Assembly: GCA_022478985.1 (NCBI GenBank)
Contig: JAKSZP010004170.1
Location: forward strand, 1-64,000
Reading direction: 5' to 3'
DNA from: Massospora cicadina
Taxonomy: Eukaryota > Entomophthoromycota > Entomophthoromycetes > Entomophthorales > Entomophthoraceae
DNA: 64,000 bases
Part shown: positions 23,590-35,004 of the stretch, piece by piece
Numbering within the stretch: position 1 is the first letter of the stretch
How the letters are laid out: every line of letters starts with the position of its first letter
Program-made: the position numbers and the translations under genes
Notes under the pieces: model-generated
What the model was told of the DNA's origin: nothing
The model's input: the letters and a program-made list of their open reading frames with translations, nothing else
Database searches by the model: none

Positions 23590-24130
23590 GGGTTTCAACT
23601 CATGATTTAGATAAATTGGGCTAAAGACCCTGGCTAATTTTCAGTTAATTTAAAATAAATGGCAATAATTTTAGTAATAATTCTTGTCTCAATACCCCAA
23701 ACTTGGGTAATTGAATTGTGCTGACTATGCAGCAAGTTCAGAAGAGCTAATAAGAGGCTCTTCCCCAGACCAACGCTAATTTAGTACAACCTACCTCATG
23801 GAGACCAGCCCCTTTTATAGGGTCAGGAGGTATATTGCAAGTAAAAAATATTTTCATGCCCAATGATTGGGTAATATTGCTTAAATTGTTACCTCATGGT
23901 CATATCATACCAAAAATTGACTTCCTATTAGTCAATGTATCAAAACGAGGCGACTTTCCAAGATCTGATAGGCCAAATCAACATATTTATAATTTGAATT
24001 TTACTAAGTCATCCAAACTTTGAGCCTTGCTAACTTAAATACTAATTATTGACTTAAAAAGAGGGTTCATTTTCTTACCTCCTATGAGAAATAATGAACA
24101 TATAAAAACACAATTTTCTAGTCTTAGTGT
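23590..24130. other. AT-rich insertion between RNase H and integrase
   Basis: About 540 bp with no coding potential replaces the short linker expected here. It starts TGTAGTAAGAGG (23,585) directly after the RNase H frame. It may be a solo LTR or other insertion, but no target duplication or partner was found. Confidence 0.4.
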
Positions 24131-24151
24131 TTATTTATTTTTATTAATTTA

Positions 24152-25420
24152 GTGGTTTCATTCCCCTATTTGTTGGATTTTAGGGAAAAACAGCACCATC
24201 AAGATTCTCCCCAGCCAAAAATTCAACACACTGCCCCACATAAGATTTTTTTGGAAGCTCTAGACCCAACCACTTCCATGTTTTCTCAAGTTTTAGCCCA
24301 CCAGAAATCTTTCCCTGAAGGTTTGGAGTTGTTGGTGAAGCTTGCAGACCTAGCGCACAAGCGTTTACATTACTCATTGGGTGCAGATGGGATTCTGTTT
24401 ATTCTCAGCTGTGGGTGACCCTCAGCTACTCATTTGAAGTGACTCAAGCCCATCACAATCACACAGCCGTTGTCACCCCAGAGTGAAAAAATGCCTTAGC
24501 TTGGTGAAGCGTACATACAATTGTCCTGGGATCTCAAAAGACATCCCCACAAGGATAGAAAGCTGTGTTACCTGTCCATGTGCAAAATAGACCATTCTGT
24601 TTGGAACAGCCTTCTTAATCTGCTGCAACAGGCTGAGGGGCCATGGAAGTCAGTGTACATCAACTTCATAGTTGATCTCCCTACCAAAAATGGCCCTAAT
24701 GTGATAATGGTCATTGTAGACCAGTTCACCAAATTTTCTCTGTATAACCCCTGCTCAAATTCGATCACCTCTGAGGAAAACGCTCATCTTTTTGTCTGCC
24801 ACATTTTATCTAAGCTTGTATTACCCAGGAGATTTTGAGAGATAGGGGTCCACAGTTCATGACATGCTTTTGGACAGCCCTTTAGAACATCCTGTTAATT
24901 AAACCATGCTGGTCCACAACATACCACCCCCCATCAGATGGTCATACAGAGAAAATTTAATCAAATCCTGGAGAAGTACATTCAGTGTTACACGACTATT
25001 GCGCAGGAAACCTGGGAAAATGATCTTCTGTTGACTCAGTTTACTTACAATAATGCCTCACACGCCTCAATGGGGTTTTACCAAATGAAATGATGTTGAT
25101 TTACAACCCTTCCTTTTCTCCTGGACCCTGTCTTCGTCCTGAGGTTCCTGCAGTGGTGGAGCATGCTCAAAAATCCAGGCCATTCATCCCTTGTCTGAGA
25201 ACACCTTACCAAGGCGATCACTGACTATAATCAATTAACTGACCAAAAGTACCTTCCTGCCCAATTTTAAGGTGGGCTCACAGATAATGCTTGACACCCG
25301 CTACCTGCACATCCAGGCCTCCTCTCAGAAGTTTAAGGGTAAGTGGTCAGGACCCCACAAGGTTGTTGAAGATCTAGGTAATGATTCATCTTTCTTGGCG
25401 CTCCGTCCTCACTGGAAACA
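24152..25420 (+). pseudogene. Chromoviral integrase
   Basis: Frames 24,152-24,418 and 24,521-24,838 read LADLAHKRLHYSLGADGILF, then CYLSMCKIDHSVWN (remains of the HHCC zinc finger), and YINFIVDLPTKNGPNVIMVI, VDQFTKFSLY (catalytic Asp region). Later pieces read STTYHPPSDGHTEK (about 24,915-24,955, with the catalytic Glu) and LTQFTYNNASHASMGFYQM. The C-terminal part (25,272-25,440) includes KFKGKWSGPHKVVEDLGN, the GPY/F-type module. Stops and frameshifts separate the pieces. Confidence 0.8.
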
Positions 25421-25439
25421 GAATCCAGTTTTCCACACC

Positions 25440-25680
25440 TTCCAGTTATCCCCTTTTCTGGCGTTTCACCCGATGACTCTTAAACAAATCATTTTGGAGA
25501 AGTTGGTCAAATCTGAGGTGGAAGCAATTTTGGTGTCGCGCCAGTCCTACCTCCTGGTTCAGTACCTGGTGGCTTGGAAGAGCTTCCAATCCTACAAAAA
25601 CAGCTGGGTCAGTAATTGCAATTGAGTTAACTGCTGCAAGTTGGTGGAAGCGTTCCATGTGGCACACTAGAAGCTCCTCG
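25440..25680 (+). pseudogene. Chromodomain at the end of chromoviral pol
   Basis: The same frame as the integrase tail reads EVEAILVSRQSYLLVQYLVA, WKSFQSYKNSWV and, after one stop, CKLVEAFHVAH. This matches the chromodomain pattern YLVKWKGYxxxENTWxP...LVxxFH. Trp and the second aromatic position are kept. In chromoviruses this domain guides integration to heterochromatin. Confidence 0.75.
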
Positions 25681-26590
25681 CCCTGCCCCTAAAATTGCTG
25701 CAATCATGGCCATCAAGCCCCCCAAGGCCTACAATAATATTTCACTGACTCAATTCCCCAGTGGCGGCAATCTACCTCTTCCTAAAGATAAGGGTAATGT
25801 AAGTCTTGAGAAGGAACCCCTCCTCCTAGATTGAGATCAATTCCCATTCTGAAAAAAGGGGCGAAAGCTGGCCCAGTACCACTCATCACCCAGGGTGATT
25901 TAGCCATGTAGTGGATGAGAAGTTAGTCATGGCGTACTCCCTGAGGGTTGTAGTCCCCATTCCCACTTTATCCTCCACTGAGTTGGTGGAAGATATTTGG
26001 AAGTTTTGCCAGGAGGTGGTGAAGGCTCAAGTTACAGCTGAAGAGGCTGTTTTTCCTTTGTAGAATGAGTAGATCTGGAAAAAAAAATTGAACAAATCAC
26101 CCCAAACCAGCTGAGATCCCACCATTTCATCAAAACTGCCCTCATCCCTAACAGGTATGGGGGTGAACCCCTTTATCACCAACTGGGCTCAGCCATGTTG
26201 TGTCATGGCCCTGGGCGCTACTAGCCAGCTGCCAAAATTTCTCTGACATTTCAAAATGCATATGCGTGAAAAATTAAATTCAAGCAATGAGCTCAAAATG
26301 TATTCAACTAATTAAAATGGATCCATGCAAATTGCAAAATAGTTTGGCAGCCCAATTTGACAGATCTTTTTAAGTTTATTCCTGATGGCAGTTACATGAG
26401 TTACAATCTTCCACAGCAAGCTTTTAGGCAATGGTCCATAACAGGTACTACTTCACTCCATTTTTTAAATTTTTCACTCCCTAAGCTCGTCTAAAAAATT
26501 ATAAAAGCCAAATTACAAATTTTGAGTATTAATTGAACAGAATAAAAAGGTGTAGTGATTCCAATCTAAGCACCCCTGGCTGATCTTCAT
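25681..26590 (+). other. Coding-like tail downstream of the chromodomain
   Basis: The section 25,905-26,215 still reads as a protein (EKLVMAYSLRVVVPIPTLSS, TELVEDIWKFCQEVVKAQVT, AEEAVFPL, later MGVNPFITNWAQPCCVMALG) interrupted by a few stops. I do not recognise it. It may be an accessory frame of the element or part of another element's gag. From about 26,230 to 26,590 the DNA is AT-rich, probably 3' LTR. Confidence 0.35.
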
Positions 26591-26597
26591 TTCTGGT

Positions 26598-26722
26598 TTT
26601 ATTTTTTAACAATACATTTTGAACAGCTGTTTCTGCGGCATTCTGAATTGGGTTTTAGGTGGTAAATACACTTGGAGTTCCAGGCCAGTCTTATCATTAT
26701 TATCAGCACGTTCCATGTCACA
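26598..26722 (+). repeat. 3' terminal repeat fragment of the chromovirus
   Basis: Partner of 21,285-21,413 (shared GGGTTTTxGGTGGTAA and TTATCAGCAC). The upstream limit of this LTR is not visible because the other copy is cut off. Confidence 0.4.
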
Positions 26723-27640
26723 GTAATCCCATATTCTTTCCAGTGCTCTTAATCTGGTGGAATCTTCATTTGTTACCTTAATTTGCTTTATTGATATTTA
26801 TGGGCGCTTCATTATCAAATATCTCTTGGACTTTTACAAAAGTTACTATAATATCCACATATTTTCACTCAGTTATTGTAATAAAGTGCTTAATGAGTGG
26901 GTTCTGGCATTATTTGCTTAATAAGATTATGAATTAACTAAACAGATAAATCAGGAAATGATTTCTTGATTGTGCTAATAAGAAGAGATAAGTTCACTTT
27001 GTCAAGTCTCATTTAGGTAATCCTTATTTGCTTTTTTGGTCTATTTTTTCTGCCAGCTGGCGAGTTTATGCCTGACAACATCCTTCATGATTCAGTTTTT
27101 ATCCCCTTTGCCTTTGATCAGGTAAAGCATTTACATCCAAATTACCGACTGTTATATCAAATCAGGGTTGTCTTTACCCACAAATAATGGGGAAATATCA
27201 ATGTCATCTTCTACTACGTCAGAGGAAACATGTTTTATTAGAGTGCTAGATTGTCCTTTTTCTAGACTGCTGGTCCTTTTCCTAAATCTTAACTAGTTTC
27301 CTTCTCTTTATCCTGAAAAAAGTTTACTTTTTCCTTAGGCTTCTTGCTCCAACATTGAGTGGAAAAATTTCCGCGTTTTCACTTTGGTGACAGTAGTTTG
27401 ATCCTTGTCCGCTCATTTCTGTTTTTAAGCTCCTTATAAATATAACTCAATTATGTTGTTCTTTATTTGTGCTTGGTAAATTTCGTTGTGCACTAAGCTT
27501 TGACCGTAATGACTTTAAAGGTTTAATTTCTTGCTTCAAATGCTGCTCTCAACATTTTAAGATTCTCCACCATTTGTGACTTAGACATATAGGTTATATG
27601 CTCTAAAGCCATAATGTGATGCAAGTCTCTTTAGGGATGA
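26723..27640 (-). other. Degenerate gag/pol debris
   Basis: The minus strand continues the reading of the gag relic to its right, with Lys/Glu-rich pieces (KTRKFFHSMLEQEA, HVSSDVVEDDIDISPLF), and fades into stops. No protease or RT motif was recognised. Confidence 0.3.
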
Positions 27641-28579
27641 AGTGCCTCCTGCATTGTAATGCATTCACTGAAATCTAATAATATTTATTCACCAGCCAGG
27701 ATTTCTTTATTCAAGGAAAAGTGATTGGCAAAAGCTGCTAGTGTTTCATTTTTTCTTAACTGGATACACATAAAGTCCTGTTTACGGTTGGACATCCATG
27801 TAGGGCTACCAAACTCAGTCATAGTAGCTTCTTTGGCGTCATTGTATTTCCAATTATCCAAGTTGAGATGGGGCAATACCAGAATTTGATAATCAGTTAT
27901 TAGGCATTTCATCACGGTTAAAGCCTTCTTTCAGTCGATATATCTGAACATTCTCATTTCAAATAGGCAGAAAAACACTGGTATATTACCCCAGTAAAAT
28001 GTAGGTAACTTTAGCATATCTTAAATTCTTCCATTGCTCCGTTGGCAGGGTAGTCTTACTAGCAACATGGCTAATGATTGGTGTGTTTTCAGAATTCATC
28101 TCTGAGATGACAGTGAAAGATCCAGTCATATTTCTCAGGGGAATGTAGTTTCCCTTCTGGATTTTCCCTTGTATTGTTATCTGCTTCATTCACCCCCTTT
28201 GATTGCAATCACACTTTTGATGTCAAGTTCTTCTATGCATTTTAGCATAAGTACCATATCTTTATGCATCAGAAAGAATTGTTCTTTATATGCTTCTCAA
28301 TCAGTTTCTTGAATAATATCTTCTTGATTAAATAAGTCTCTTTCCATTTCAAGAAGGTGTTCTCCCCATAGAGACCGTTATTAACTTTTTTACTTGTTCA
28401 ATTTTCTCCTCAGCTTTTTATAACACAATCCTATAAAGTGACAAAATCAGCTTGTGACGCCAAGTTCAATGCGTTCTTATTTAAAAGTTTCTTATTTCAT
28501 CCACAATTTTTGAGGTTCTGTCTTGTATGACATTGAAGATTTAATATTCTTTTTCTTTTGGCTTGAAAATTTAACTAAC
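27640..28579 (-). pseudogene. Gag relic of a minus-strand Ty3 element
   Basis: Two frames carry it: 27,986-28,189 (67 codons) and 27,685-27,915, with LDNWKYNDAKEATMTEFGSP and RKQDFMCIQLRKNETLAAFA, NHFSLNKEI. The second has the look of a retroelement capsid (a TEFG-type segment, then an RKNETLAAFANHF segment). It lies directly downstream of a primer site and LTR on the same strand, as gag should. No zinc knuckle was found and the pol part appears to be missing. Confidence 0.5.
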
Positions 28580-28595
28580 TTGTAGTGAGCACCAA
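28580..28595 (-). other. Primer-binding site next to LTR
   Basis: The minus strand reads TTGGTGCTCACTACAAG directly after the LTR end ...TTTACA. The first 14 bases equal those of the site at 40,085-40,098. Confidence 0.7.
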
Positions 28596-28596
28596 A

Positions 28597-29249
28597 TGTA
28601 AACTTTTTATATAATGCTTGCTATAGCTCTTGAGTTTACTGCACAGGTTTTTATGTGCGTTGTAATAAACTGTTGATATAATTGATTATATAAAATAGTT
28701 GGTGATAGTATGAAGAACAACAACCTAGTTGTTTTCACAGCCAGTATGGAGATTGTCTTCAACGCACTGTTCTATATTTAAAATATTGTTAAACTGAGGG
28801 ACTTTTACCTCTAACTCTATTCTTTTGATGGAATTTGATCTTAAAACTTACCCTATTACCAGGATCAGGGGTTCTCTCTTCTCAGTGGAACTTTAACCTA
28901 CTCTTAGGTTAAGAGGTTCACTTCTTCTCTCTTAACGCATTAGCCCATAATGTTTTTGACAGTAATAGATAGCCAAAGAATATATGCTCCTTCCACACTC
29001 TAATCATAAGAGTAAAAAATGTAGAAATTGTAACATAACCTGAACACTAATTTACTTTCATTCTGATTTCAATCTGCTTTATTAAGATAAAAGTGAGGTT
29101 CTTAATAGGTAAATCAGCGCTCAACCCCTGTTGGCTCCCCACTGAGAAACAGCATCCATTGCTGCTAGAAAAAACTTTTAGGTTCACACACGAGGATCTT
29201 CAACGATATAGCTGGGTTCTTCCACCATCTAGCAATGTAATCTTTTACA
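28597..29249 (-). repeat. 5' LTR of the minus-strand gag relic
   Basis: 653 bp with TG...CA ends on both strands: TGTAAACTTTTTATATAATG at the low end and AATGTAATCTTTTACA at the high end, next to a primer site. It abuts the truncated LTR of the neighbouring chromovirus at 29,250, suggesting that it inserted there or that a deletion joined them. The second LTR was not found. Confidence 0.6.
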
Positions 29250-30152
29250 GGTTAATTAATAAATGTAAGTAAGTTATCTATAATTTTTAGTTCCCAGAGT
29301 GGTGGTGCACGGAGAACTGGACCAATGCAATGGAACTCATCGTCAGTGTGAACATACAGATAGCCATTAGAGTGATCTTGAGCTACTGTGACATAGGGTG
29401 AGGGTGGTTATCACGGTGCACATAAGTTGGTACTAAACAAACAACAAAACTTGGTTGTGGCCCAAAGTATCATTTATAGCCAAGCTTTTAACAGGGCTAG
29501 AGTGCACAGGTGCCCTGGTTTAAAGGGAACCTGGGCAGCCCAGCGGTGTACCTGATGCTGTAGTAATTACAAAACCAAAGAACTGGCTAATATGACATGA
29601 GACCTCCTCAAAGAAGTCCGCACACAGGTACGCCCAAGTCAACATAAAATATAACTGGAACTGAATGGCTATTTACAATAGGAAAGAAAACAACGAGAAA
29701 GTTTGGTATCAAAGGATCATTATTAAACAACATTGGGGAAGTCATCTATCAGAGAAAGTGATGCTAAGCCAAGGTGCAACAATAAGCGCACACTTCCATC
29801 TAACAGAATGCTATACTTAAAATAGTCTGAACTCGAGTAATTGTTTGAATTCAAGGCAAATTGAGTCTGAAATTTCGTAAACAGAATAGGTTTGAACCCC
29901 TTTTCACTGAGTACTTGGATTGTGCCATCGTCATTTAACGTATAACTCGTCCATCTTAATGCAAGAGCTGAAACAAGGGGCTGGGCGTTAAGCACCTCAC
30001 CTGGACCAACCTGGACATACCTGGCCTGTACCCAGTGTTGGTACAAGGTGTGCTTTAGGTCAGAAAAGTCCTGAAGCTTAATTTTTGGACCTCCTGTCGC
30101 TTATTCTTGTCCTTGCTGTTGGTGCCTAAAAAAAGATCATGTATACATGACA
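29250..30152 (-). repeat. 3' LTR of the minus-strand chromovirus (truncated)
   Basis: It is nearly identical to 35.27-36,174 over about 0.65 kb (29.5-30.1 versus 35.5-36.1 kb) and more diverged beyond. On the minus strand it starts TGTCATGTATACATGATC at 30,152, preceded by the purine tract AGAGGAGAGGATAA, a good polypurine tract. It is cut at 29,250. Inside lies a coding-like segment homologous to the linker segment at 32.4-32.66 kb. Confidence 0.75.
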
Positions 30153-30289
30153 TTATCCTCTCCTCTTTTTGTTTCACCCCCCTTCAGTAGCATCCGCCAA
30201 GGAAAACTTTTTGTGGGCAAAGTCCAACTTCATGGTGGCAACGGCTTGCTTGGACTTTGATCCTGCAGTCTCTGGGAAACGCACTGGAA

Positions 30290-31640
30290 TGCTACAATCA
30301 GTTTTTGGGCATGGTCGCAGTCACGCGCTGTTACTCAACTGTTCTCCGCTGCATCAAATCCCTTTTAGGATACAAGATACCTGAGTCTTCTTCTTACCTG
30401 ACAAGAGGCTAAAATCTCTACCACTTCCCACTCCAGCGCCCCATCCACGAGATAAGCCTCAGGAGTCTCTGGTGGGGGCCCATAAACAACGTGAGCTTTC
30501 TTTCCTATAATACTGCAATGATTTGAAATGAGGGGAGGAGATCCAACTGGTATGGGGCGTAGCCCACCTTTCTGATGACGTTGTATGGCTTAATCCTCTT
30601 TGGTCCTAGTTTATTGCAAGGTTGCTTGATTGTGATGTTTTTAGCATCCAGAGTTATGAGATCTCCTTCATTGTACGCTGGTCCCACTCGTCTCTTACCA
30701 TCAGCATTCTCCTTGTAAGTCTGCATGGCCGTAAATAGATTCGTTCTCACCCCCTAATGTACTTTCTCGATCATTTTGGCAAATTCCACTACCGCTTCCA
30801 CCTTAAATCAACAACTGGGCTCCATGGTGAAGACGGTATTGACGCCATAGTTGGTGAAGAAGGTGGAACACCCAATTGATTCATGTTGTGCATTGTTATA
30901 ACTGAATTGGGCCATGGGGAGATGGGAACACAATATGGATGATCTGCGGCAGTGTAACACCACAAAAGCTGCTTGAGCCACTGGTTCACACGTTCAGTCT
31001 GCCATCAGATTGGGATGATAGGCAGTTGAACGGCAGGGACAGATTTCCAGAGTCTTACATAACTTTTCCCACAAGATGGAGGTAAATTGGGGTCCACAAT
31101 TTCTAATTATTTCTTGGGGGACCCTGTGAAGAGAAAACACATGAGTGAAAAAGAGCCTAGCCATCTCAGCCATTATTACTGTGGTTCTGGAAAGAATAAA
31201 GTGGGATAACTTCATGAACCGGTCCACCACTACCATAATGACATTGTGGCCATCTGATAGAGGCAATTCCACAATGAAATCAACTGATAAGTAAATCCAA
31301 GGCCTTCAGCCTTCTGAACTGGTACCATCTACCACACTAGCGTTTGTCAATTTGGTTTTATTTTAATGCAGATAAGACACTCCTTATAATATTCGCCCAC
31401 CTGTGCAACTAACCCTGTCAATTATAAGTGCGGTGAAATAGCTCCAGAGTCTTCGCCTTCCTAGCATGACCAACAATGATTCTGTCATGATGGTCCCTGA
31501 TGATTTCCAGGAGAAGTGGCCCAGTGGGAACCTATAGGCGCCCCTGAAACCACAACATCTCATCCTTTATAGGGTAACCTCTGGTGATGTCCTCCTGATT
31601 CAACGCGCTCTTAGTAAGGACCATAACATATTCAGCTGAC
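30290..31640 (-). pseudogene. Chromoviral integrase with chromodomain
   Basis: The minus strand reads SALNQEDITRGYPIKDEMLW, FQGRLYVPTGPLLLEIIRDH and HDRIIVGHARKAKTLELFHR (histidines of the zinc finger). Then come FIVELPLSDGHNVIMVVVDR, FMKLSHFIL (first catalytic Asp) and NCGPQFTSILWEKLCKTLEI, where the second catalytic Asp of the usual DRGPQF is replaced by Asn. STAYHPNLMAD follows, then a frameshift into NQWLKQLLWCY, where the usual TERVNQ has been lost. The C-terminus contains GPKRIKPYNVIRKVGYAPYQ. A chromodomain follows at about 30,300-30,450: EWEVVEILAS and RRRLRYLVS, stop for Trp, KGFDAAENS. It is inactive. Confidence 0.8.
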
Positions 31641-32664
31641 AAAGGCTGGGAAAAACTACATTTATGAACAAACCATATTCCACCGCATTTTTCAGAGGAG
31701 CTATTGTTGGCATGTTGGCTAAAGTGAATGTCAAGAGAGTGTCTGTAACTCTCTCGTTCCCAGCAAGGTGATGTGGGATGCAAACCCACATTGCTAGGGA
31801 ACTAGCCATTAAGATAAAGGGAAAGAAGACACCTCAAATGGTGCCTGTGCCAAAGGTATTTCAGGCAAGGTTGTAGAGCGCAACATATAGTACAAAGTAA
31901 GTGAGGAACATAACAGCTTGAGTGGACCCCAGAGGGGAGTCCATAATCAAGTGTAACTTGGCGTCAGGGGGCTTGGGTGCCTTAATCTGGAGGGGACTGG
32001 GGCGGCCCAAGGGAGCACCTGGGATTTTGGTAAATTGCGATAAAAGGTAGTGGCCCACATAGTTGGAAACCTCCCCAAAGAGGTCCGCCACCAAGTTCGC
32101 CCAAGGAACCATAAGTAAAACGTAAAATAATGGGTAATTTTATTTAAGAAAGTCAACCAACAAGGAATGTTGGTCGCTTAAAATATATTTTAAGTGGGCT
32201 GGGGAAATTCAGGTTCTGCAGAAGTGCGCCCAAGCCTTGACACTCCAAAAGACAGATGCTTCCGTTTGTTTTAGTAAAATACACCAAAAGTGCCTTCACT
32301 CGAGTAATTGATTGAAGCCATATTTTACCAAACTTAAAATTTCATAACTTGAATGGGATTCAAACCCTTGCTCTCCAATTAACCGAATTGAACCATCTTT
32401 GTTTGTAACGTAAATCGTTCATTTCAGTGCCTGGGCCGAGATAAGAGGCTGGGCGTTTTGCACCCCATTAGTATCAGCCTGGGCATGCTTGGCTTGCACC
32501 CAGCGTTGATCTAAGGTGTGTTTCAGTTCAGGAAGAGCCTGAAGTTTTACCTTCTGGGCCTCCTGTCGCCCAGCCTTATCTTTAGCATCAGTTCCCACTA
32601 TTAAGTCATCCAACCATGACAGAGAAGGAAGCTGAGACACAATCTTACCTGGTGGAATCATCAA
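31640..32664 (-). repeat. Third LTR-like copy embedded in pol
   Basis: Homologous to both LTRs of this element but more diverged. It lies exactly between the end of RNase H (LADALNRNPTLAPDPKEVEV) and the start of integrase. Its first 80 codons (32,419-32,664) align without gaps to the frame in the right LTR: DKAGRQEAQKVKLQALPELK versus DKAGRKEVQKVKLQDFSDLK, then NAQPLISAQALKWT versus NAQPLVSALALRWT. It may be a solo LTR inserted into the linker, or a pol segment shared with the LTR. It carries one stop and frameshifts after the first third. Confidence 0.6.
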
Positions 32665-33200
32665 ATGGGATTATGCACCTCTACCTCCTTAGGATCTGGA
32701 GCTAGTGTAGGGTTGCGGTTCAAAGCATCTGCCAAACAATCCTTTTGCCCTTAATAAACTCATTATAAAACGTAAATTGGGCTAGGGTCTTATTCCAGCG
32801 GGTTTGTCATGGGGTTAAGACATGAGGTGCGTGTAAGTATAGCAAGGCATGAGGATATGTACTTATGCGGAAGGATTGGGATGAGTCATGCAAGTAATGG
32901 CACCAATATGCCAGCTCCTCAACCACTGCTAATAACTCTTTATCATATAAGGCAAAGCTTAATTCTGGTAAAATCATCTTTTTTAAAAATATAGCACTGT
33001 AATCTCTACTCCATCTTCACATACTTTTAATAGGGCTGCCACTATGGCGAAGTTAGAGGCATCAGAAGCAGCAATGAACTCTTTATTGAGGTCAACATGG
33101 AGAAGAATGGATGTAGACAGAAAAGTAAACTTTCCACTTGGAAGGCATCCTGCAAAGTAGGGGATCACTGGAGCACTTTTGCCCCACTCTCTTTATAAAA
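32665..33200 (-). pseudogene. Chromoviral RNase H
   Basis: The frame 32,983-33,168 has LNKEFIAASDASNFAIVAAL with the catalytic Asp block. Further pieces lead to GQKDCLADALNRNPTLAPD near 32,690-32,740, the usual end of the domain. Frameshifts interrupt it. Confidence 0.75.
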
Positions 33201-34170
33201 AGGCGCTGCAACTTCAGAAAGGTTTGGTGTAAACTCCTTGAGAAACGTACACGTCCCCAAAAATCTCCTCAATTGTTATATGAAGTTGGAGTGGGATACT
33301 AACTAATCACCTTTTCCTTGCTTGAAGTTATCATGTGCCCTTGGTCAAACATGACGTTGCCCAGGAAGGTGACCTAGGGGCTTAAAGGATTCGCACTTAC
33401 TTATTTGTAAATGTAAGGTCAGCTGACCTCAAATGCTCCAGTACCTGATGAAGGTGTACTGCATAGGACACATTGTCTGGGGAAAATACCAAAATATCAT
33501 CTATGTAAGCTACCGCACACACCCCATCAGGTCCCTCAAAGCCATATCTATATGGCGTTGGAAGATAGCAAGGGGCATTTTTAAGCCCAAAGGACATAAC
33601 CTGAAATCAAAGAAATCTCTTTTCTGGAATGGAATGTGGTCAGCCACTCCTGGCCCTTCTTTATACGGATCTTATTGAACGCATTTAAGATTCAACTTGG
33701 AGAAGACTCTCGCCTTCTCCACATAGCGTGCAATCTGTGAGTCCAGTGGGATGGGATGAAAGTCTGGTACTGTGACATTGTTTAGATTCCCATAATCTAT
33801 GCATGGGCAAAAGGTACCATCGGCATTCTCTACAAAGAGAAGTGGGGAACATGTAGGGGAGGTTCACTGAAAAATTGCGTCTTTGGCTAACTAATCCTTA
33901 ACCCACACATCTAAGGCCGCTTCCTCCCATATGGTCAATAGATAAATTGGGGAAGATATACACATCATATTAATGGTTAGCTTAAACTTGCAATTAAGCT
34001 CTGAATGATCTGGGATTACATTGGCTGAAGCCACATCAAACGAAGATTCCAAACCCTTCAAACAGGAAGATAGGGAAACCTCCAAATAAGGCTTCAGTAA
34101 CGGAGCAAGACTAAGTGTGTGAATTTTGGGCCAGTGGGGCAAATCTCCCTGAAAGTTGGCTTCAGCCAAA
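33200..34170 (-). pseudogene. Chromoviral reverse transcriptase
   Basis: The frame 33,397-33,597 reads MSFGLKNAPCYLPTPYRYGF and AVAYIDDILVFSPDNVSYAV. The YIDD box is intact. Upstream, separated by stops, are pieces of the fingers (FPSHWTHRLHAMWRR in a shifted frame) and, at 33,891-34,169, the protease-RT connector (FREICPTGPKFTHLV in one frame). Confidence 0.8.
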
Positions 34171-34399
34171 GGGACAACTAACTCATGACCATTATTTAAA
34201 GTTAAGGACAGGGTTTTTTCAAGTTGGTTCTGACATCAAAATTTCACCAACGCTCCACACCCAAAATGATAGGATAAAAAAGGTTTTTGACAGCTTGGAA
34301 GTGGTCAGACAAATAATATTTTCCAACTTGATAATTTAACATCCCCATAATTTTCAGCGTGGGAATACCTTGGGAAGCCCCTCCTCTAACCATATTACC

Positions 34400-34990
34400 T
34401 GGCAAGTAACTTAACTCAAGGTAGTCGGCTAGGTCTTAATCAATAAAATTCTCAGAGTCTCCAGTATCCACCAAAATTGTAGTGCTGATTTTCTTAAAGA
34501 AGATGAAAGGGTAGCAGTCAATAAAAATAACCTGAATGAGCTTTATTTATAACAGAAAACGCCAACACTTCACCACTAAACTCTTCTTCAGGGTCTATCA
34601 TACCCCCAGGGTACGTTTTTCTTCATAGAATGGAGAGGAATATTTGGCCACTCTTACTGCTGAGGCCACATATCTCACAATTTCTTCAGCAACTGCATAA
34701 ACATTTATATTGATATTGTAACATCTTCTTTACCATCTGGGTTCTGCATAAAATGGTTGTGGTTGAGCATGGGTTCTTTAAGGTTATTTGATACCTGTAA
34801 TGGGGTCCATAACTGAGCCATAAGGGAAGATATATGGCTCAGTATTATATATGGAAACGTAATTATAAGACGCGTTTTGAGCTGTGAACAACCCTATACC
34901 CATTTTGGCGACAAGTTGTGCAACGTTATCCAAGGCCATCACCACCAGGCCCTTCAAATATAATCCCGCCTGCATCATCCAAACGTGGTG
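34400..34990 (-). pseudogene. Protease and short gag remnant
   Basis: VDTGDSENFID near 34,440-34,480 is the protease active site. Between it and the LTR only about 500 bp remain, including a frame at 34,784-34,978 that begins MMQAGLYLKGLVVMALDNVA. A chromoviral gag needs far more, so gag has a large internal deletion. The minus strand reads TTTGGCACCACG at about 34,983-34,994, a possible primer site different from the TGGTGCTC sites of the other elements. Confidence 0.55.
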
Positions 34991-35004
34991 CCAAAGGAAA
35001 TCAA

